Shown here: piece by piece, positions 8,321 through 17,426 of the stretch
Numbering within the stretch: position 1 is the stretch's first letter
Layout: each line of letters begins with the position of its first letter
NCBI RefSeq assembly: GCF_002441855.2
Contig: NZ_CP029487.1
Span: 2,542,001-2,606,000 of the forward strand
Length of the DNA: 64,000 nt
From: Eubacterium maltosivorans
GTDB lineage: Bacteria > Bacillota > Clostridia > Eubacteriales > Eubacteriaceae
Direction: 5' to 3'
Position numbers and translations under genes: made by a program
Notes under the pieces: generated by a model
Database searches by the model: none
Told to the model about the DNA's origin: nothing
What the model saw: the letters and a program-made list of their open reading frames with translations, nothing else

Positions 8321-9493
8321 TTAGTAAGTTCCATACATCTTGACCGCCTCAATCATTGCCTTAATATTTTCAGGCTTTGCGTCTCCTAAAGTGAGAATCC
8401 CTTTGTCTGTGCTGATCATAAATCCGCCGTCCGCCGCGCAGTCGTCAATCATCCTTTTCACGCAATCCTGTACTTCTTTTTCGCTTCCGAAAGCCAAGAG
8501 GCTGATGGGAAGACCGCCGCACACACAAAGCTTATTGCCAAGCTTTTCTTTAAACTTTTTACAGTCGCCGTTTTCCTGTAGACAGACCAGCTTCCCATCA
8601 TTATCCGGAAGCTCCTGGAGCAATTCATAGTATGGCTCCCAGTTGCCTTCCATAAACACCCCCACGGTATAGCCGCAGGTATTCATGGCATAATCCAGCT
8701 GTGCGCGGAAATAAGGAAAATAGAATTCCTCAAAATCCTTTGGTTTTAAAAATGGCGCGATATGTGTTGCGCAAAACAGAAAGTGTGCGGAATCTTCCCG
8801 CTTCCTGTATCCATCACAGCTGTTATGAATAAGAAAGTCGCTAAAGCTTTCCATGGCATGCTTCAGCTCATCCGGGTGTCTGCGGATGTCCGTCATAACT
8901 CCGGAAAAATCTCTGCAAAAATCCATAATGCTGTCTAATGGGTGGTTAATGGCTCCGTTTGACAGCACCGGGTAACCGTCTGCCTCAATGCGCATATTGG
9001 CTTCAATTGTTTTTTTCATATACCAGCCAAATTTATCAAAGGCCTCGCACAAGGCCTCGTAAGCCTTTCCGCTGGTCTCGTTGAGGACAGGATACTTTCG
9101 GGGCAGTAAATAATCCCGGAAATAGGCAGCTGGATCTTTTGCCAGCAATGGATACTCATCTTCATTCATAACATTACAGCTGAGATTCGACACCTGCAGC
9201 CCTTTTTCCGTTACAATATAATGCCCGCCTCCCAGCGCATTTGTCGCTGGAATCGGTACATTATTCCCCATGGTAAAGAATGCGTCAAAATCAAATTCTT
9301 TAGCCAGACGCGAATGAACATCATAGGTCAGCTCTGGCTTTGTATCATAAACCTCTTTGACGCTGTAGCCATAGTAGTTTTCTGCCCATGCATAAATATT
9401 CGCCACGACAGGCACCCTGTCCGGCACTTTTCTCTGAATTGCTTTTTCGCAGCGTTCCAGTCGTTTTTGATATCCGCTATTTTTATTTTCCAT
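8321..9493 (-). CDS. URO-D family methyltransferase-like protein
   Basis: A 390-residue protein of the uroporphyrinogen decarboxylase superfamily. In acetogens most paralogs of this fold are not heme enzymes but methyltransferases that move a methyl group from a methoxy or other donor to a corrinoid protein (MtaA, CmuA, VdmB types). The TIM-barrel C-terminus is clear (NKLCVCGGLPISLLAFGSEKEV ... GGFMISTDKGI). The central region has FMEGNWEPY where MtaA-type enzymes carry the HxC zinc motif, so the metal site differs. It is co-directional with the SLC13 carrier 23 bases upstream and a second URO-D gene. The methyl donor is unknown; O-demethylation of an aromatic acid is one possibility. Confidence 0.75.
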   Translation of the reverse strand: MENKNSGYQKRLERCEKAIQRKVPDRVPVVANIYAWAENYYGYSVKEVYDTKPELTYDVHSRLAKEFDFDAFFTMGNNVPIPATNALGGGHYIVTEKGLQVSNLSCNVMNEDEYPLLAKDPAAYFRDYLLPRKYPVLNETSGKAYEALCEAFDKFGWYMKKTIEANMRIEADGYPVLSNGAINHPLDSIMDFCRDFSGVMTDIRRHPDELKHAMESFSDFLIHNSCDGYRKREDSAHFLFCATHIAPFLKPKDFEEFYFPYFRAQLDYAMNTCGYTVGVFMEGNWEPYYELLQELPDNDGKLVCLQENGDCKKFKEKLGNKLCVCGGLPISLLAFGSEKEVQDCVKRMIDDCAADGGFMISTDKGILTLGDAKPENIKAMIEAVKMYGTY

Positions 9494-9515
9494 TTTAAAC
9501 CTTCACCTCACGTAA

Positions 9516-10928
9516 TTAAATAAATCCTACAATACTGCCAGCTAACGGGAACCATACCGCCATCAAAATAACCAGTATTACCTGAATAAGGGCGGTTGAT
9601 TTCGGCATCTCGCTCATCTTGTAAAAACCTTTGGAATAGGTAATCATTGGAACCGTATCGAGCGGCAGTAAATAGGCATTGCCGGCACAGATGCCGAGAA
9701 TAATCATCAGAATTGCGGGGCTGTAGCCGCAGTTTGCGGCTACCGAAATCATAGCCGGCGCTAAAACAGCGATGAACGCAGGAGCAACTGGAACAACGAT
9801 CAGCATCGCAAAACCGATGAAACCGCAGATCGCTATAAGTACCGGTCCTGTGATACTCATTTGTTCAGGCATAAACGACGCAACCAGCCAGTTTCCAATC
9901 CCATTGGCCGAAATAGCCGTACCCAGTGTGAGTACAGTGCCGACCAGAAAAAACACCTGCCAGCTGACACTTTTTACAAATTCATCCCATGAGAGCGCAC
10001 CAATCTTCGGCAAAAAGAGACAGAATAATCCGCACAAAGCTACCATTGTCACATTAAACACAGGAAACCAGGAACTGGCGATCCAGCATACCAGCATGAT
10101 CAGTGTTACCAGAATAACGAATTTTTCCTTTATATCCATTTTGTCGTGTGTATTTAACGTATTGATATAATCCTTCAAACGATCCGGGTCCATGTCGGCC
10201 GGGTGGTAAACCTTAGTAATAATCAGCCATGCAACGGGAAGGATCACAATCGCAAGTGGAATTCCAAACAGCATCCACTGAACAAAGCTGACCGTAATAC
10301 CCGTCATTTGCTCGAGCATACCGATAACCAGCAAGTTAAGCGATGAGCCGGCTGGTGTCATAACACCGCCAACCATTGCACTGACCGGAATGGCGATCAT
10401 CAGCGCCTTACCAGTTCGCTTCTTTTCATCTTCATCTTCAAAAATATCAAGGAATCCCAACGCGATTCCCATAAAAATAGCTGTTGTCGGAATATTCGAT
10501 ACCATAGATGAAAACAGCGCTGTACACACCATAATCCCAAAGATAATCCCCCGGGTGCTCCCTTTAAGCAGCCTGATAATAACCAATAGAATTCGATGGG
10601 CAATCGGCATTTTTGCGATCGCTGCGGAAATCCCAAAGGATGCCAGAATAAAAAAGGTAACAGGGTTCGCAAATCCTGTAAACCCATCTCCAATACTTGG
10701 AACCGCTCCCAGCATGGGCATCAATATCAAAGTAATAATACAGATAACCCCAGCCGGAAAGGCTTCAGTTACCAGCAAAACCAGAAAGACCAGCAAAATA
10801 CTGATTGTTCGCCAGCCAGCTACACCCAGATCTGCCGGTGCCGGCATAAAATACATAATAACGACAATTGCAGCGCTGACCAGCATGCCAATCATCTGCG
10901 TTTTTTTTATTTTACTATCCTGTTGCAT
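9516..10928 (-). CDS. SLC13 (DASS) family anion:sodium symporter
   Basis: A 470-residue membrane carrier of the divalent anion:Na+ symporter family (SdcS, CitT relatives), which takes up di- or tricarboxylates and similar anions. It has about 11-12 hydrophobic segments and two pseudo-repeats carrying SNIPTTAIF and VPVAPAF at the positions of the SNT signatures. Both repeats depart from the classic SNT, which may mean a different anion. It sits between two URO-D-type methyltransferase genes, so it may import their substrate, for example a methoxylated aromatic carboxylate (inference). The start has a GAGGAG site. Confidence 0.85.
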   Translation of the reverse strand: MQQDSKIKKTQMIGMLVSAAIVVIMYFMPAPADLGVAGWRTISILLVFLVLLVTEAFPAGVICIITLILMPMLGAVPSIGDGFTGFANPVTFFILASFGISAAIAKMPIAHRILLVIIRLLKGSTRGIIFGIMVCTALFSSMVSNIPTTAIFMGIALGFLDIFEDEDEKKRTGKALMIAIPVSAMVGGVMTPAGSSLNLLVIGMLEQMTGITVSFVQWMLFGIPLAIVILPVAWLIITKVYHPADMDPDRLKDYINTLNTHDKMDIKEKFVILVTLIMLVCWIASSWFPVFNVTMVALCGLFCLFLPKIGALSWDEFVKSVSWQVFFLVGTVLTLGTAISANGIGNWLVASFMPEQMSITGPVLIAICGFIGFAMLIVVPVAPAFIAVLAPAMISVAANCGYSPAILMIILGICAGNAYLLPLDTVPMITYSKGFYKMSEMPKSTALIQVILVILMAVWFPLAGSIVGFI

Positions 10929-10952
10929 TTTAGATTCTCCTCTTCATGCGTT

Positions 10953-11099
10953 CTATAAAAACAAACTGAAAATAAACCGGTATAAATCTTCTTCATAAGG
11001 CTGAACATATTGCGAAACATCAAATCCATCATCTGACTTCAGTTGAGATCTATTACGTTTACATTCTTCCTCATCATTATAATAATATGCGGGCTGCAT
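10953..11099 (-). CDS. Small 48-residue Tyr- and acid-rich protein
   Basis: Not recognised. It begins 48 bases past the upstream methyltransferase stop, with AGGAGGTG 7 bases before its ATG, a near-perfect ribosome site. The product starts MQPAYYYNDEEECKRNRSQ and ends in the hydrophobic tail YRFIFSLFL. It has one Cys, many Asp/Glu and Tyr, and no transmembrane helix apart from the short C-terminal stretch. It ends 24 bases before the SLC13 start, so it fits tightly in the operon. The strong ribosome site and tight spacing make translation likely. Function unknown. Confidence 0.6.
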   Translation of the reverse strand: MQPAYYYNDEEECKRNRSQLKSDDGFDVSQYVQPYEEDLYRFIFSLFL

Positions 11100-11146
11100 G
11101 TGTTTTCACCTCCTGTTATTAGATCATGTATTTTTGTCCGCTTTGT

Positions 11147-12307
11147 TTAATAGCGTCCATAGGTTTTTACGGTCTCAATCACCGCTTTGAGGTTATCCGC
11201 GATTTTACCTTCTAAAGAGTATATTGTTTTATCTGTATTAAAAATATATCCGCCGTCCAGGGCAAGCACATCAAGCAGAGCCTTTGCCTTATCAGTACAT
11301 TCTTTTTCGGTACCAGTCTGGAGCAGGGTGATCGGATATAATCCCGATATAATATGCTTATTCCCCAATGTCTGTTTAATTCTTTGAGGATCGCCGTATT
11401 CAAACTGAAACTCAACCCGGTTGCCGAGTTCACCCAGATGATCAATTTTATCTCCCCAGTCATGTTCTACAAAGGCCTTTACCCCTACGTTTTTCTCAGC
11501 GATATAATCCATTAGTTTTTTAAAGGTTGGCCACCAAAATTGATCAAAATCTTTTGGGCGCATGAACGGAGCCATATGCAGCGGTATAAAGGTTCTTGAA
11601 TACCGGGAAGAGCTCGGCACAACCGCTAATTTCTGCATGTGCGGCAGAACTGCATCACACGCCTTAAGCACCTTTTCCGGATATCTTCGTATATCTTTTG
11701 CAATGCCGCTAAAGGAACGAATGAAATCCGCCAGAAAATCAAAGGGCGCCTCGGTCATTCCTCCCGCTGGAAAAGCAGCAAACTGATATTTTTCAATCAT
11801 CTTCGCCATGGTTGCTCCCATGATCGCACTTGTTCTGTTCTTCGCATGAAAAGCCTGGGCTAAATTCAGCGCCTTTTCATCTTTGCTGGCGTCCAGCCCT
11901 TCATAAAGCCGTGGAAGAAGTTTTTCAACCATACATTTGTATGGTTCTTCAATAAAAAGGTCATATTCCTCTGGTTCCAGGCAATGTATTTCAGGATGCT
12001 GCATATATCCGGATTCACTCATTATAATTGCCTTTGAACCAAGCAGCCAGTAATGAGCTGGATTTCTCAATGTTGGCATAATCGGTGATTTATCCGTGTT
12101 AAATTCCTTACAAACCTTATCAAAAAACACCTCGTAAAGTTCTGTATTCCACTGCGCTTCTTTCAGTTCAAGACCGGAATATCGAATTGCCGCTTCCCAT
12201 GAAACCGACACCTCAACAGGAACCCGTTTGGGAATTCTTCCCTCATAAACGTCTTGAAATAATTCTATCCGTTCAGCCTGACTTTCTGTGAATTTTCGTT
12301 CTCCCAT
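11147..12307 (-). CDS. URO-D family methyltransferase-like protein
   Basis: A 386-residue URO-D superfamily protein and the first gene of the minus-strand unit. It is a distant paralog of the gene at 8321-9493, sharing the DIRRYPE/DIRRHPD block, the PF-x-KPKDF/PFMRPKDF block and the C-terminal GGYIFNTDKTIYSL / KTYGRY ending. At the canonical zinc HxC position it has FVEHDWGDK. It probably acts as a methyltransferase on a methylated compound with a corrinoid or folate acceptor encoded elsewhere; no corrinoid protein gene is in this unit. GGAGGAG precedes the ATG. A TetR gene diverges upstream. Confidence 0.72.
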   Translation of the reverse strand: MGERKFTESQAERIELFQDVYEGRIPKRVPVEVSVSWEAAIRYSGLELKEAQWNTELYEVFFDKVCKEFNTDKSPIMPTLRNPAHYWLLGSKAIIMSESGYMQHPEIHCLEPEEYDLFIEEPYKCMVEKLLPRLYEGLDASKDEKALNLAQAFHAKNRTSAIMGATMAKMIEKYQFAAFPAGGMTEAPFDFLADFIRSFSGIAKDIRRYPEKVLKACDAVLPHMQKLAVVPSSSRYSRTFIPLHMAPFMRPKDFDQFWWPTFKKLMDYIAEKNVGVKAFVEHDWGDKIDHLGELGNRVEFQFEYGDPQRIKQTLGNKHIISGLYPITLLQTGTEKECTDKAKALLDVLALDGGYIFNTDKTIYSLEGKIADNLKAVIETVKTYGRY

Positions 12308-12359
12308 TTCTCCTCCAATTTAGGCTTTTTATTATTTTCACCTATTTATTTATAATTAA

Positions 12360-12387
12360 ATTATACCTATATTTCTTATTTTGTCAA
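12360..12387 (-). promoter_or_regulatory. Promoter of the methyltransferase/SLC13 unit
   Basis: On the minus strand TTGACA (12387-12382) and TATAAT (12365-12360) are both exact consensus, with a 16-base spacer. The -10 ends 52 bases before the URO-D start codon. Confidence 0.75.
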
Positions 12388-12401
12388 TATCTTTATATTT
12401 T

Positions 12402-12425
12402 TTCTTAAAAAGCCTATTTTAAGAA
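12402..12425. promoter_or_regulatory. 24-bp palindrome, candidate TetR operator
   Basis: A perfect inverted repeat TTCTTAAAA-N6-TTTTAAGAA in the divergent region, 14 bases upstream of the -35 of the methyltransferase unit and about 125 bases before the tetR start. Its size and symmetry fit a TetR-family dimer site. Confidence 0.5.
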
Positions 12426-12550
12426 TGCAAAAATAAGTTTTTCTGGGCATTTTCTTCAAAATTTTATGATAAATTATGGATAAATATAGTAATGCTGTAG
12501 TATAATGGGCTTAGACAAGTAAAAGAAAATTTGGAAAGCAGGCTGAAAAA

Positions 12551-13207
12551 ATGGCTGTATCAAAATCTAAAAGAGGTTTAAAAACCCAAAAGTTAATTCT
12601 TCAAACAGCAAAAGAATTTTTTTATGAAAAAGGCTATGAAAAAACAACGATAAAAGAAATCTGCGAAAAAATTGATATTCGGACGGGTAATTTGGCGTAT
12701 TATTATAAAACCAAAGACGACCTTGTCAAAGCGATCTATGATGATCTTTTTTTAGAGTCCTATACCTTTGTATCAACTCATCTTGAGCACAAAACTTCCG
12801 CGCTCGAAAGAAACACGATCAACAGTCTCGTCGACTTCCGCGCAAGGCTCAGGGATAAAAATACGACACGGTTCTATTTAGATAATCTGAAAAAAAAACA
12901 GCTGTCCCTCTATCTTGACAATAATTTAATCCGTTTTGTAAGACAATTTATTACTGAATTAAAACTTGATATCTCCGAAAAGGAGCTCCAGGATATTCTG
13001 TACGCCGAGTATGGTTTGCGCCGCGAACTTACGATCCGCATGATCGAAAATCCAGAGGAAAATGATTTTTGGGATTACTTTACAACGATCAATATTTTCA
13101 GATGCCGGCTCTATAAAATTGATGAAAATCTGATGCGCGCCTTCTTGTTTAACGCAATGGAGTTTGAACGGAAGAACGACTTTTCACAAATCCGGCTATT
13201 GATTTAA
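12551..13207 (+). CDS. TetR/AcrR family transcriptional regulator
   Basis: A 218-residue TetR-type regulator. The N-terminal HTH domain is clear: QKLILQTAKEFFYEKGYEKTTIKEICEKIDIRTGNLAYYYKTKDDLVKAIYDDL (written here only as a location, residues 13-66, with key motif KGYEKTTIKEIC and YYYKTKDDL). The ligand-binding half is not similar to a known subgroup. It is divergent from the methyltransferase/SLC13 unit across a 243-bp region with a 24-bp palindrome, so it probably controls that unit and itself. The ligand may be the methyl donor (inference). Confidence 0.88.
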   Translation: MAVSKSKRGLKTQKLILQTAKEFFYEKGYEKTTIKEICEKIDIRTGNLAYYYKTKDDLVKAIYDDLFLESYTFVSTHLEHKTSALERNTINSLVDFRARLRDKNTTRFYLDNLKKKQLSLYLDNNLIRFVRQFITELKLDISEKELQDILYAEYGLRRELTIRMIENPEENDFWDYFTTINIFRCRLYKIDENLMRAFLFNAMEFERKNDFSQIRLLI

Positions 13208-13260
13208 AATTTTCAGCTGTGGTCGGATTGCTCTACAACAATCGAGAACTCTATCTCTTT

Positions 13261-13308
13261 TAAAATAATACAAGCCAGCATCTTTAGATGCTGGCTTGTA
13301 TTATTTTA
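13261..13308. terminator. Strong bidirectional terminator
   Basis: A perfect 22-bp stem with a TTTA loop between the convergent tetR and metG genes. The outer stem is A/T-rich (TAAAATAATA / TATTATTTTA), giving a U-rich tail in both directions. Confidence 0.92.
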
Positions 13309-13332
13309 AACAGACAGCAAGTGCCGTTTCCC

Positions 13333-15258
13333 TTAACACACCTTACTTCCTGCCGGCATTGTGGAATCCTCCACTGTCAGCAGCGAAAGTCTTTTCCCCC
13401 CGATAGCGGACAAAATCATTCCATTGGATTCTACGCCGCGCAGCACAATGGGTTTGAGATTAACGCATACCACAACCGTCATTCCAATCAGATCTTCCGG
13501 TTTATAATATTCCGCAATTCCTGAAACGATCTGACGTTTCTCACTGCCCAAATCAATTTGAAAAACCAAAAGCTTATCCGCGTCCGGATGCTTCTCACAG
13601 GCTAATATCACGCCGATTTTCAATTCTACCTTTGAAAAATCATCGATAGTAATCTTATCGCTGTTTTGTATTTCAGCTTTCTTCTGCTTTTCCTTTTGCG
13701 CCGACTTGTTTTTCTTATTCTGCTTTTCTGTCTCCACTCTTGGGAACAGCACATCGCAGTTTTCTATCTTGATGTTCTCTGGATATTGTCCAAACACCTC
13801 AAGGCTTTTCCAGGTTCTCAGTGTTTCTGGCACGCTTAAGCTTTCAAGTATTTTTCTGCCTGTTTCTGGCATCACCGGACCTACCATAACGGCCGTAAAA
13901 CGCAGAGCCTCTGTCAGGTTATACATAACTGCCGCCAGACGACTGTGGTTTTTCGGGGCTTTATACAAAATCCATGGCTCGGTTTCATCAATATATTTAT
14001 TGGTTCGGCCGACCAATCTCCAAACCGCTTCCAATGCTCTGCTGAAATCCACCTTGTCCATATACCCCGCAAAAACCTCTGGGGTGTCCTGTGCCAGTTT
14101 AATCAGCTCAGAATCCAACGCGGCGGCTTCCCGCTGCCCGGGTATTTTTCCATCAAAATATTTCACAGTCATTGCTGCGGTTCTGCTCAGGAGATTTCCA
14201 AGGTCATTGGCTAGGTCCGAGTTGATACGGTTTATCAGCAGCTCCTCACTATACACGCCGTCTGCACCGTCCTTCATTTCCCTGAGCAGATAGTAGCGCA
14301 GGGCATCCACTCCGTATTTACCGGCCAGCTCTACAGGATTTACGACATTACCGACCGATTTTGACATCTTTCCGCCCTTAAGCAATATCCATCCATGCCC
14401 GTAAATCTGGTTGGGCAACGGCAAATCCAGCGCCATCAGCATAATGGGCCAGTAAATGGTATGAAAGCGTATGATGTCTTTTCCTACCAGATGCACATTG
14501 GCCGGCCAGTACCGTTCCATCTGGTCAGGCTTATCATTGAGATAGCCCAGGGCTGACAGATAATTCGGCAGCGCATCAATCCAGACATAGACGACATGCT
14601 TAGGATCAAAGTCAACCGGAACACCCCAGCTAAAGGAGGTTCGTGAGACACAGAGATCCTGAAGGCCAGGCTTGATAAAATTATTGATCATTTCATTTTT
14701 CCGAGACTCTGGTTTGATAAAATCCGGATGGGTTTCAATATGCTCAAGCAGACGGTCTGCATATTTGGACATTTTAAAGAAGTAAGCCTCCTCTGAGGTC
14801 ATCTCCACTGGCCTGCCGCAATCAGGGCATTTTCCGTCAACGATCTGGCTTTCTGTCCAGAAGGATTCACATGGGGTACAGTACCAGCCCTCATATTTTC
14901 CTTTATAGATATCGCCCTGGTCATAGAGCTTTTTAAAAATACGCTGAATGGTTTTCATGTGCTCGGGGTCTGTGGTGCGAATGAGCTGGTCGTTATCAAT
15001 CTTCATCAGTTTCCAGAGCTCAGCGATACGCGCAGCCTCTTCATCCACAAAAGCCTGGGGAGACATACCCTTTTCCTCGGCCACCTTTTCAATCTTCTGT
15101 CCGTGCTCATCAATCCCTGTAATCATGTAAGCATCGTAGCCCTGAAGCGCCTTAAAGCGTTTGATGGTATCTGCCGCCACAGTTGTATAGGTATGTCCGA
15201 TATGCAGGTCGCTGCTCGGGTAATAGATGGGCGTTGTAACATAATACTTTTCTTTCAA
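13333..15258 (-). CDS. metG: Methionyl-tRNA synthetase
   Basis: A 641-residue class I synthetase charging tRNA-Met. HIGH motif at residues 19-22 (DLHIGHTY), zinc knuckle CTPCESFW ... CPDCGRP, KMSKS in GGKMSKSVGN, and a C-terminal EMAPII-like tRNA-binding domain (DFSKVELKIGVILACEKHP ... VCVNLKP) joined by a Lys-rich linker. I place the start at a TTG at 15258: GGGGAG lies 8 bases upstream and translation gives the family N-terminus KEKYYVTTPIYYP. The longer frame reaching 15321 would overlap larB. It follows larB by 13 bases. Confidence 0.96.
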   Translation of the reverse strand: MKEKYYVTTPIYYPSSDLHIGHTYTTVAADTIKRFKALQGYDAYMITGIDEHGQKIEKVAEEKGMSPQAFVDEEAARIAELWKLMKIDNDQLIRTTDPEHMKTIQRIFKKLYDQGDIYKGKYEGWYCTPCESFWTESQIVDGKCPDCGRPVEMTSEEAYFFKMSKYADRLLEHIETHPDFIKPESRKNEMINNFIKPGLQDLCVSRTSFSWGVPVDFDPKHVVYVWIDALPNYLSALGYLNDKPDQMERYWPANVHLVGKDIIRFHTIYWPIMLMALDLPLPNQIYGHGWILLKGGKMSKSVGNVVNPVELAGKYGVDALRYYLLREMKDGADGVYSEELLINRINSDLANDLGNLLSRTAAMTVKYFDGKIPGQREAAALDSELIKLAQDTPEVFAGYMDKVDFSRALEAVWRLVGRTNKYIDETEPWILYKAPKNHSRLAAVMYNLTEALRFTAVMVGPVMPETGRKILESLSVPETLRTWKSLEVFGQYPENIKIENCDVLFPRVETEKQNKKNKSAQKEKQKKAEIQNSDKITIDDFSKVELKIGVILACEKHPDADKLLVFQIDLGSEKRQIVSGIAEYYKPEDLIGMTVVVCVNLKPIVLRGVESNGMILSAIGGKRLSLLTVEDSTMPAGSKVC

Positions 15259-15271
15259 TTCTGTCTCCCCT

Positions 15272-16018
15272 TTATCTGTTAATTTTTGACGCCAGGCAGG
15301 CCGCGCCAAATCCATTGTCAATATTCACAACCCCAATGCCGCTGGCACAGGATGTCAGCATTCCCAGCAATGCCGAAACACCGCCAAAGTTCGCACCGTA
15401 TCCAATACTCGTAGGCACAGCGATGACTGGTTTATCCGTCAGACCGCCAACCACACTTGCCAGGGCGCCTTCCATCCCGGCAATGACAATGACCACACCT
15501 GCACGGTTGATCCGTTCTACATTGTCAAGCAGCCGGTGGATACCTGCAACTCCGACATCATAAATCCGATCCACACAATTTCCCATGACCTCTGCACAGA
15601 CCGCCGCTTCCTCCGCCACCGGAATATCCGAAGTTCCAGCGGATACGACTGTAATACTTTTTTCACTCACCTTAAATGCCTGCCGCTTGACAACTACAAC
15701 TCTGGCCTCTTTATAATATTCCGTTTCATCAGAAAGCTCCGCGATGGTTTTGTAAACATTCTCGTCGACCCGGGTTGCCATAATATTCCCATCTGTACGC
15801 TCAATCATATCCTTGACAATGCCACGGACCTGCTCAAGGGATTTCCCAGGGCTGTACACAACTTCCGGAAAACCATTGCGCAATTCTCTATGATAGTCGA
15901 CCTTTGCGTATTCCAGATCATGATACGGTATATCCTTTATTTTTTCAAAAGCGCTGTCAATACTGGTTTGACCGCTCTTTACCTCTGTTAATAAATCTTT
16001 TAATTTTTCTGCATTCAT
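15272..16018 (-). CDS. larB: LarB: P2CMN synthase for nickel-pincer cofactor
   Basis: A 248-residue AIR-carboxylase-like protein. LarB carboxylates nicotinic acid adenine dinucleotide and hydrolyses it to pyridinium-3,5-biscarboxylate mononucleotide, the first step of the nickel-pincer nucleotide cofactor used by lactate racemase-type enzymes. The C-terminal half has the family blocks SAGTSDIPVAEEAA, VAGIHRLLD, VIAGMEGALASVVGGL and SIGYGANFGG. The start at 16018 follows AGAGGG and gives MNAEKLKDLL; a longer frame to 16267 runs into the NSS gene and has no family similarity. LarC, LarE and LarA are not in this window, so larB is separated from its usual partners here. Confidence 0.9.
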   Translation of the reverse strand: MNAEKLKDLLTEVKSGQTSIDSAFEKIKDIPYHDLEYAKVDYHRELRNGFPEVVYSPGKSLEQVRGIVKDMIERTDGNIMATRVDENVYKTIAELSDETEYYKEARVVVVKRQAFKVSEKSITVVSAGTSDIPVAEEAAVCAEVMGNCVDRIYDVGVAGIHRLLDNVERINRAGVVIVIAGMEGALASVVGGLTDKPVIAVPTSIGYGANFGGVSALLGMLTSCASGIGVVNIDNGFGAACLASKINR

Positions 16019-16097
16019 AGTCTGCCCTCTGTTCTTTTTAGATGAAAGACTGAAAAGGAAAAATCCTTTCCAGTCTGTTACTTGTAAAACAACCTGT

Positions 16098-17411
16098 TTA
16101 GCTGAAGAAGCCAATAAATCCTGTCGCAAGGAAATATATGAATACCGGCACAGTGAGGAACTTGTATAAAACATCTTCCCATGCTCCGTATTTGACAACA
16201 GAGGTCGGATTAATCCACTCCTCACGCACACGTTTCGCTTTATAGAACCATGCCAGATAAACAGCAAGGCCGGTGGCGGCGGCAGTATACAGGAATGTCC
16301 CGACCAAATAGTCGAAATGTTCTAAGAATTCTGAAATCCAGATACATGGAATCGCGCCAATAATCGCGATAAGTGTCACGATAATAACCGCTGTTCTTCT
16401 CTTCATTCCAAAGCTGTCGATTAAAACAGTAACCGGAACCTCCCAGGCAGAAATAGTTGTAGATAAACCAGCGAACAATAATGCGATCAGGAAAAACACC
16501 AGCCAGACAGGACCGCCTGCCAGCTGTTCAAAGACCTTTGGCAATACCATGAAAATAAGGCCGCTGCCTGCGTCCGGGTTCATTCCAAAAAGAATAACTG
16601 CGGGAATCATTGCAAAACCACTTAAAACACAGATTAACATTTGGGTAATATTAACAGTTACCAGGTCTGTCCCGATATCTGCTTTGTCGGAGCAGTAGCT
16701 CCCAAAAGTTATGAGATAGCCCGGCCCGCAGCCTATCGCAAACAGCGCCATACCGGCAGCCTCGACCCAAAGCTTAGGATTTGCCCACTGGGAAAAATCT
16801 GGACGAACATAAAATTCAATACCCTGCATAATTCCCGGCAATGTGCAAATACGGATTACCAGAATAACTAAAATTACAAACAATGCCGGTAAAAGAATTT
16901 TACACGCTTTTTCAATACCGCCCTTGATCCCCCCCAGGCAGATAACGCCTGTCAGAATATCAAGCCCGGCAACCACCAGAAACACGACGATTTTATTATT
17001 TGCGACAACATTGTAAAACCCTTCAGGATCTGCCAGAAACGGCGAGCCCGCAACAGTATAATAAATGTACTGCACAACATTCGCCATAATAACAGGATAA
17101 TAGAACATTAACAAAAGTGGAATTAATGCGATAAATGTTCCGATAACTTTTCCTTTTTTGCCCGCCAAAGACTCAAGCGCACCGGCAACACCCGATTTTG
17201 TATGTCTTCCCAGTCCAACTTCTCCCCAAGCGGCCGGGATTACAATAATAATACTGATCAGAAAAAACGCCAAGACAAATGCGCCACCACCATACTTTGC
17301 AGTCAGCATTGGAAAACGCCACATTGCGCCGACGCCAATCGCCATTCCCAAAGTTGACAGAATATAGCCTATCCGAGATCCCCATGCCCCACGGCTTTTT
17401 TTATCACTCAT
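16098..17411 (-). CDS. NSS family sodium-dependent amino acid transporter
   Basis: A 437-residue neurotransmitter:sodium symporter of the bacterial LeuT/MetP type, importing an amino acid with Na+. The first helix shows GSRIGYILSTLGMAIGVGAMWRFP, the Na1/substrate site, with unwound GVGAMWRFP; about 11-12 membrane segments follow. A 33-residue membrane peptide gene lies directly upstream, as in MetPS methionine/alanine importers, so methionine, alanine or branched-chain amino acids are plausible substrates. It precedes larB and metG in the same direction. The start has a GGAG site. Confidence 0.9.
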   Translation of the reverse strand: MSDKKSRGAWGSRIGYILSTLGMAIGVGAMWRFPMLTAKYGGGAFVLAFFLISIIIVIPAAWGEVGLGRHTKSGVAGALESLAGKKGKVIGTFIALIPLLLMFYYPVIMANVVQYIYYTVAGSPFLADPEGFYNVVANNKIVVFLVVAGLDILTGVICLGGIKGGIEKACKILLPALFVILVILVIRICTLPGIMQGIEFYVRPDFSQWANPKLWVEAAGMALFAIGCGPGYLITFGSYCSDKADIGTDLVTVNITQMLICVLSGFAMIPAVILFGMNPDAGSGLIFMVLPKVFEQLAGGPVWLVFFLIALLFAGLSTTISAWEVPVTVLIDSFGMKRRTAVIIVTLIAIIGAIPCIWISEFLEHFDYLVGTFLYTAAATGLAVYLAWFYKAKRVREEWINPTSVVKYGAWEDVLYKFLTVPVFIYFLATGFIGFFS

Positions 17412-17426
17412 TTTATTTCTCCTCTT

